Source: Ligilactobacillus sp. WC1T17
GTDB taxonomy: Bacteria > Bacillota > Bacilli > Lactobacillales > Lactobacillaceae
Length of the DNA stretch: 46,842 bases
Reading direction: 5' to 3'
Assembly: GCA_900110005.1 (NCBI GenBank)
Contig: FOCC01000013.1
Span: 1 to 46,842 of the forward strand
Under the pieces are notes generated by a model. The model was not told the DNA's origin. It worked only from the letters and a program-made list of their open reading frames with translations, and searched no databases. This document shows positions 45,444 to 46,842 of this stretch, in pieces. How positions within the stretch are numbered: position 1 is the first letter of the stretch; each line of letters begins with the position of its first letter. A program made the translations under genes and the position numbers.

Positions 45444-46583
45444 TTCTTCTGGCAATGCATCCCAAATACCAGTACTTTCAACCTGCAAAGCAGCTTTTTG
45501 AGCACTGGAAGCCGCTACTAAAACATAGCCTTCCCTTTCAACTGGACGCAATGTTTCAGGAATTCGGAAAACACGATATGACCAATTGTCCTTTAAGGCC
45601 CATTGCAAACGGACCTTATCACGATCTTTGGTGGAAACTAAGACCATCGCACTAGGCGTGGTTAGCTGTGCTTCTTTTAAAGGCATATTAATCAAAGCAC
45701 GCACATGTTCTTCAAACATCGATACACTGGAAGCTTGATCAAAAACATAGCCGGCTACACTTAAAGTCGGTACGAGCCGCTTAACATATAAATTTTTTTC
45801 ATCAGTCATAAAGAAAGCCACCTGCATCACACCGACATATTTTAAGTTATCAGCAATTGTTTGTGCAATTCTTTTAGCTTCAGCTTCAACGTCCGGTTCA
45901 ATGTCAGCTGGCGCTAAACTTTCATGCAAAACGCGGTCGCGGTAAATATTTTCAACCATTGGGAAAAATTTCACCTGACCTGAACTGTCGCGCGCCATAA
46001 AGAGTGACAATTCTTTTTGACTTTCCACCCAAGATTCTAAAATATAAGTGCCATAATCAATAATATCAGCACATTTCACAATATCAGCCTGCTTTTTGAT
46101 AATCCTTTGCCGACTTTTACCGAAGCCTTTTTGAATCGGCTTTAAAACACAAGGATAGCCAATCGAACTAATTTCTTGGTAAATATCATCCATACTGATG
46201 ATTGTTGCATAAGGCGCAATATTCAAATTTAAGCTTTCAAAAAAAGCTCTTTCTAAAAGACGGTCTTGCGTAATTTCTAAAGTATTGCGGCCTTGCGGAA
46301 CCTTTGTAAACCGTTCTAAAAAGGCAATTACTTCTGAATTAAGATATTCAGATTCATATGTTACTAAATTACAACGTTGGGCAAAATCTTGCAATTTATC
46401 TTTTTCAGTCAACTTACCCACGATTTTTACATCAGCCTCTGCTAACGTCGGTACACTTTGACTGCTGCAATAAGCAGCTACCTTAAACCCCATCTGCTTA
46501 ATAGCACGGGCCAGCATAATGCCATTTTGACTATCACCGATAATTCCGATTGTATCGCCTGGCAATGCAATGAGATTTTCCAT
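45441..46583 (-). CDS. PurK-like ATP-grasp protein, divergent
   Basis: 380 residues with the PurK three-domain layout: an N-terminal Rossmann-like part (IGIIGDSQNGIMLARAIKQM), a central ATP-grasp (VLKPIQKGFGKSRQRIIKK) and a C-terminal PurK domain. Key PurK features have drifted. The GGGQLG loop reads GDSQNG. The conserved NE-APR-HNSGH segment of true N5-CAIR synthases reads VKRLVPTLSVAGYVFDQAS, losing the His/Asn/Ser cluster. No purE or other pur gene is adjacent. Its own promoter and terminator separate it from pcrA. It may not act in purine synthesis and could be an ATP-grasp ligase of other specificity. Confidence 0.75.
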   Translation of the reverse strand: MENLIALPGDTIGIIGDSQNGIMLARAIKQMGFKVAAYCSSQSVPTLAEADVKIVGKLTEKDKLQDFAQRCNLVTYESEYLNSEVIAFLERFTKVPQGRNTLEITQDRLLERAFFESLNLNIAPYATIISMDDIYQEISSIGYPCVLKPIQKGFGKSRQRIIKKQADIVKCADIIDYGTYILESWVESQKELSLFMARDSSGQVKFFPMVENIYRDRVLHESLAPADIEPDVEAEAKRIAQTIADNLKYVGVMQVAFFMTDEKNLYVKRLVPTLSVAGYVFDQASSVSMFEEHVRALINMPLKEAQLTTPSAMVLVSTKDRDKVRLQWALKDNWSYRVFRIPETLRPVEREGYVLVAASSAQKAALQVESTGIWDALPEE

Positions 46584-46645
46584 GTTGTCACAACCTTTAA
46601 CTTTTCTACTTAGTCATATTTTACCACAAAAAAATTAGTAAATAA

Positions 46646-46671
46646 AAAGGCTGGTCCCCCCAGCCCTTTTA
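46646..46671 (-). terminator. Terminator
   Basis: GGGCTGG / CCAGCC stem flanked by A-run and T-run, directly after the partial gene at the window edge. Confidence 0.8.
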
Positions 46672-46842
46672 TTAATCATCCGCTGTATCTGTTGTTGCGT
46701 CAGTCACCGACTCCAAAGCGCCCGTAACTTTATTGAAGTAATAAACTTTACCATTGATTGTTTGACTGCCATAAAGCATATGTCCTTGACTGTCATAGTA
46801 AACCGTCTTATTTTGGCCATAGCTTGACAGGTTTTGGAAACC
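46672..46842 (-). CDS. Cell-wall-binding repeat protein, C-terminal part
   Basis: The last 56 residues of a protein entering from beyond the window: NLSSYGQNKTVYYDSQGHM, LYGSQTINGKVYYFNKVTG and an acidic tail ending TADD. The YYDSQGHMLYGSQTINGKVYYF unit is the Trp/Tyr-Gly repeat of choline/glucan-binding type modules (about 20 residues each), used by secreted lysozymes, glucansucrases and autolysins of lactobacilli to hold the cell wall. The catalytic part is outside the window, so the enzyme cannot be named. Confidence 0.7.
   Translation of the reverse strand, partial: GFQNLSSYGQNKTVYYDSQGHMLYGSQTINGKVYYFNKVTGALESVTDATTDTADD

Overview
The window is low-GC Firmicutes chromosome and almost certainly comes from a member of the Lactobacillaceae. 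Supporting evidence is the pcrA-ligA-camS-gatCAB-dagK order, CamS, PepV and C69 PepD peptidases, a PnuC/NadR/NrtR salvage locus, two T-box leaders, AGGAGG-type ribosome sites and many strong bidirectional terminators. I cannot name the species. Both edges are cut: a reading frame of uncertain reality leaves on the left, and the end of a cell-wall-binding-repeat protein leaves on the right.

Region 1 (1-5.9 kb): an IS200-type transposase remnant, then the nicotinamide riboside operon pnuC-nadR-nrtR with tandem palindromes in its promoter, an amino acid permease, and a broken alcohol dehydrogenase fused to an IS200/IS605 remnant. Region 2 (5.9-14.5 kb): an NhaC-type transporter behind a tyrosine T-box and a peptide-binding lipoprotein behind a second T-box. 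These are followed by a broken membrane protein, an HD hydrolase, a broken alpha/beta hydrolase and a DDAH-like hydrolase. The region ends with a metA-like/cysK operon preceded by a previously unannotated 32-residue cysteine-rich leader peptide and a terminator, i.e. a candidate ribosome-mediated cysteine attenuator. Region 3 (14.5-25 kb): an AI-2E-family membrane protein, a decaying redox/regulator patch (ADH tail, LysR, CMD-cupin, cyclophilin-like, MarR), a YfcC transporter/PepV operon with a cre site, a GNAT acetyltransferase, a signal-peptide-bearing C69 dipeptidase under a cre site, and YitT.

Region 4 (25-33.3 kb) is accessory. It holds an intact tnpB with an omega-RNA-like 3' end directly behind yitT, then a roughly 5.8 kb integrative element of foreign character with TnpV, an ABC exporter, a truncated MobA/MobL relaxase, a small unknown protein and a complete Tn916-type tyrosine integrase, framed by repeats. 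An XRE regulator follows. Region 5 (33.5-46.6 kb) is core housekeeping on the minus strand: rlmD, then purK-like, pcrA, ligA, camS, gatC, gatA, gatB and dagK.

The recurring theme is amino acid and peptide economy. The window contains a T-box-controlled tyrosine transporter and peptide binder, an attenuator-controlled cysteine pathway, catabolite-controlled peptidases and a dipeptidase/transporter pair. This fits an auxotrophic, peptide-scavenging lactic acid bacterium. Several genes are broken, three of them at seven-base homopolymers where one more base would restore the frame.
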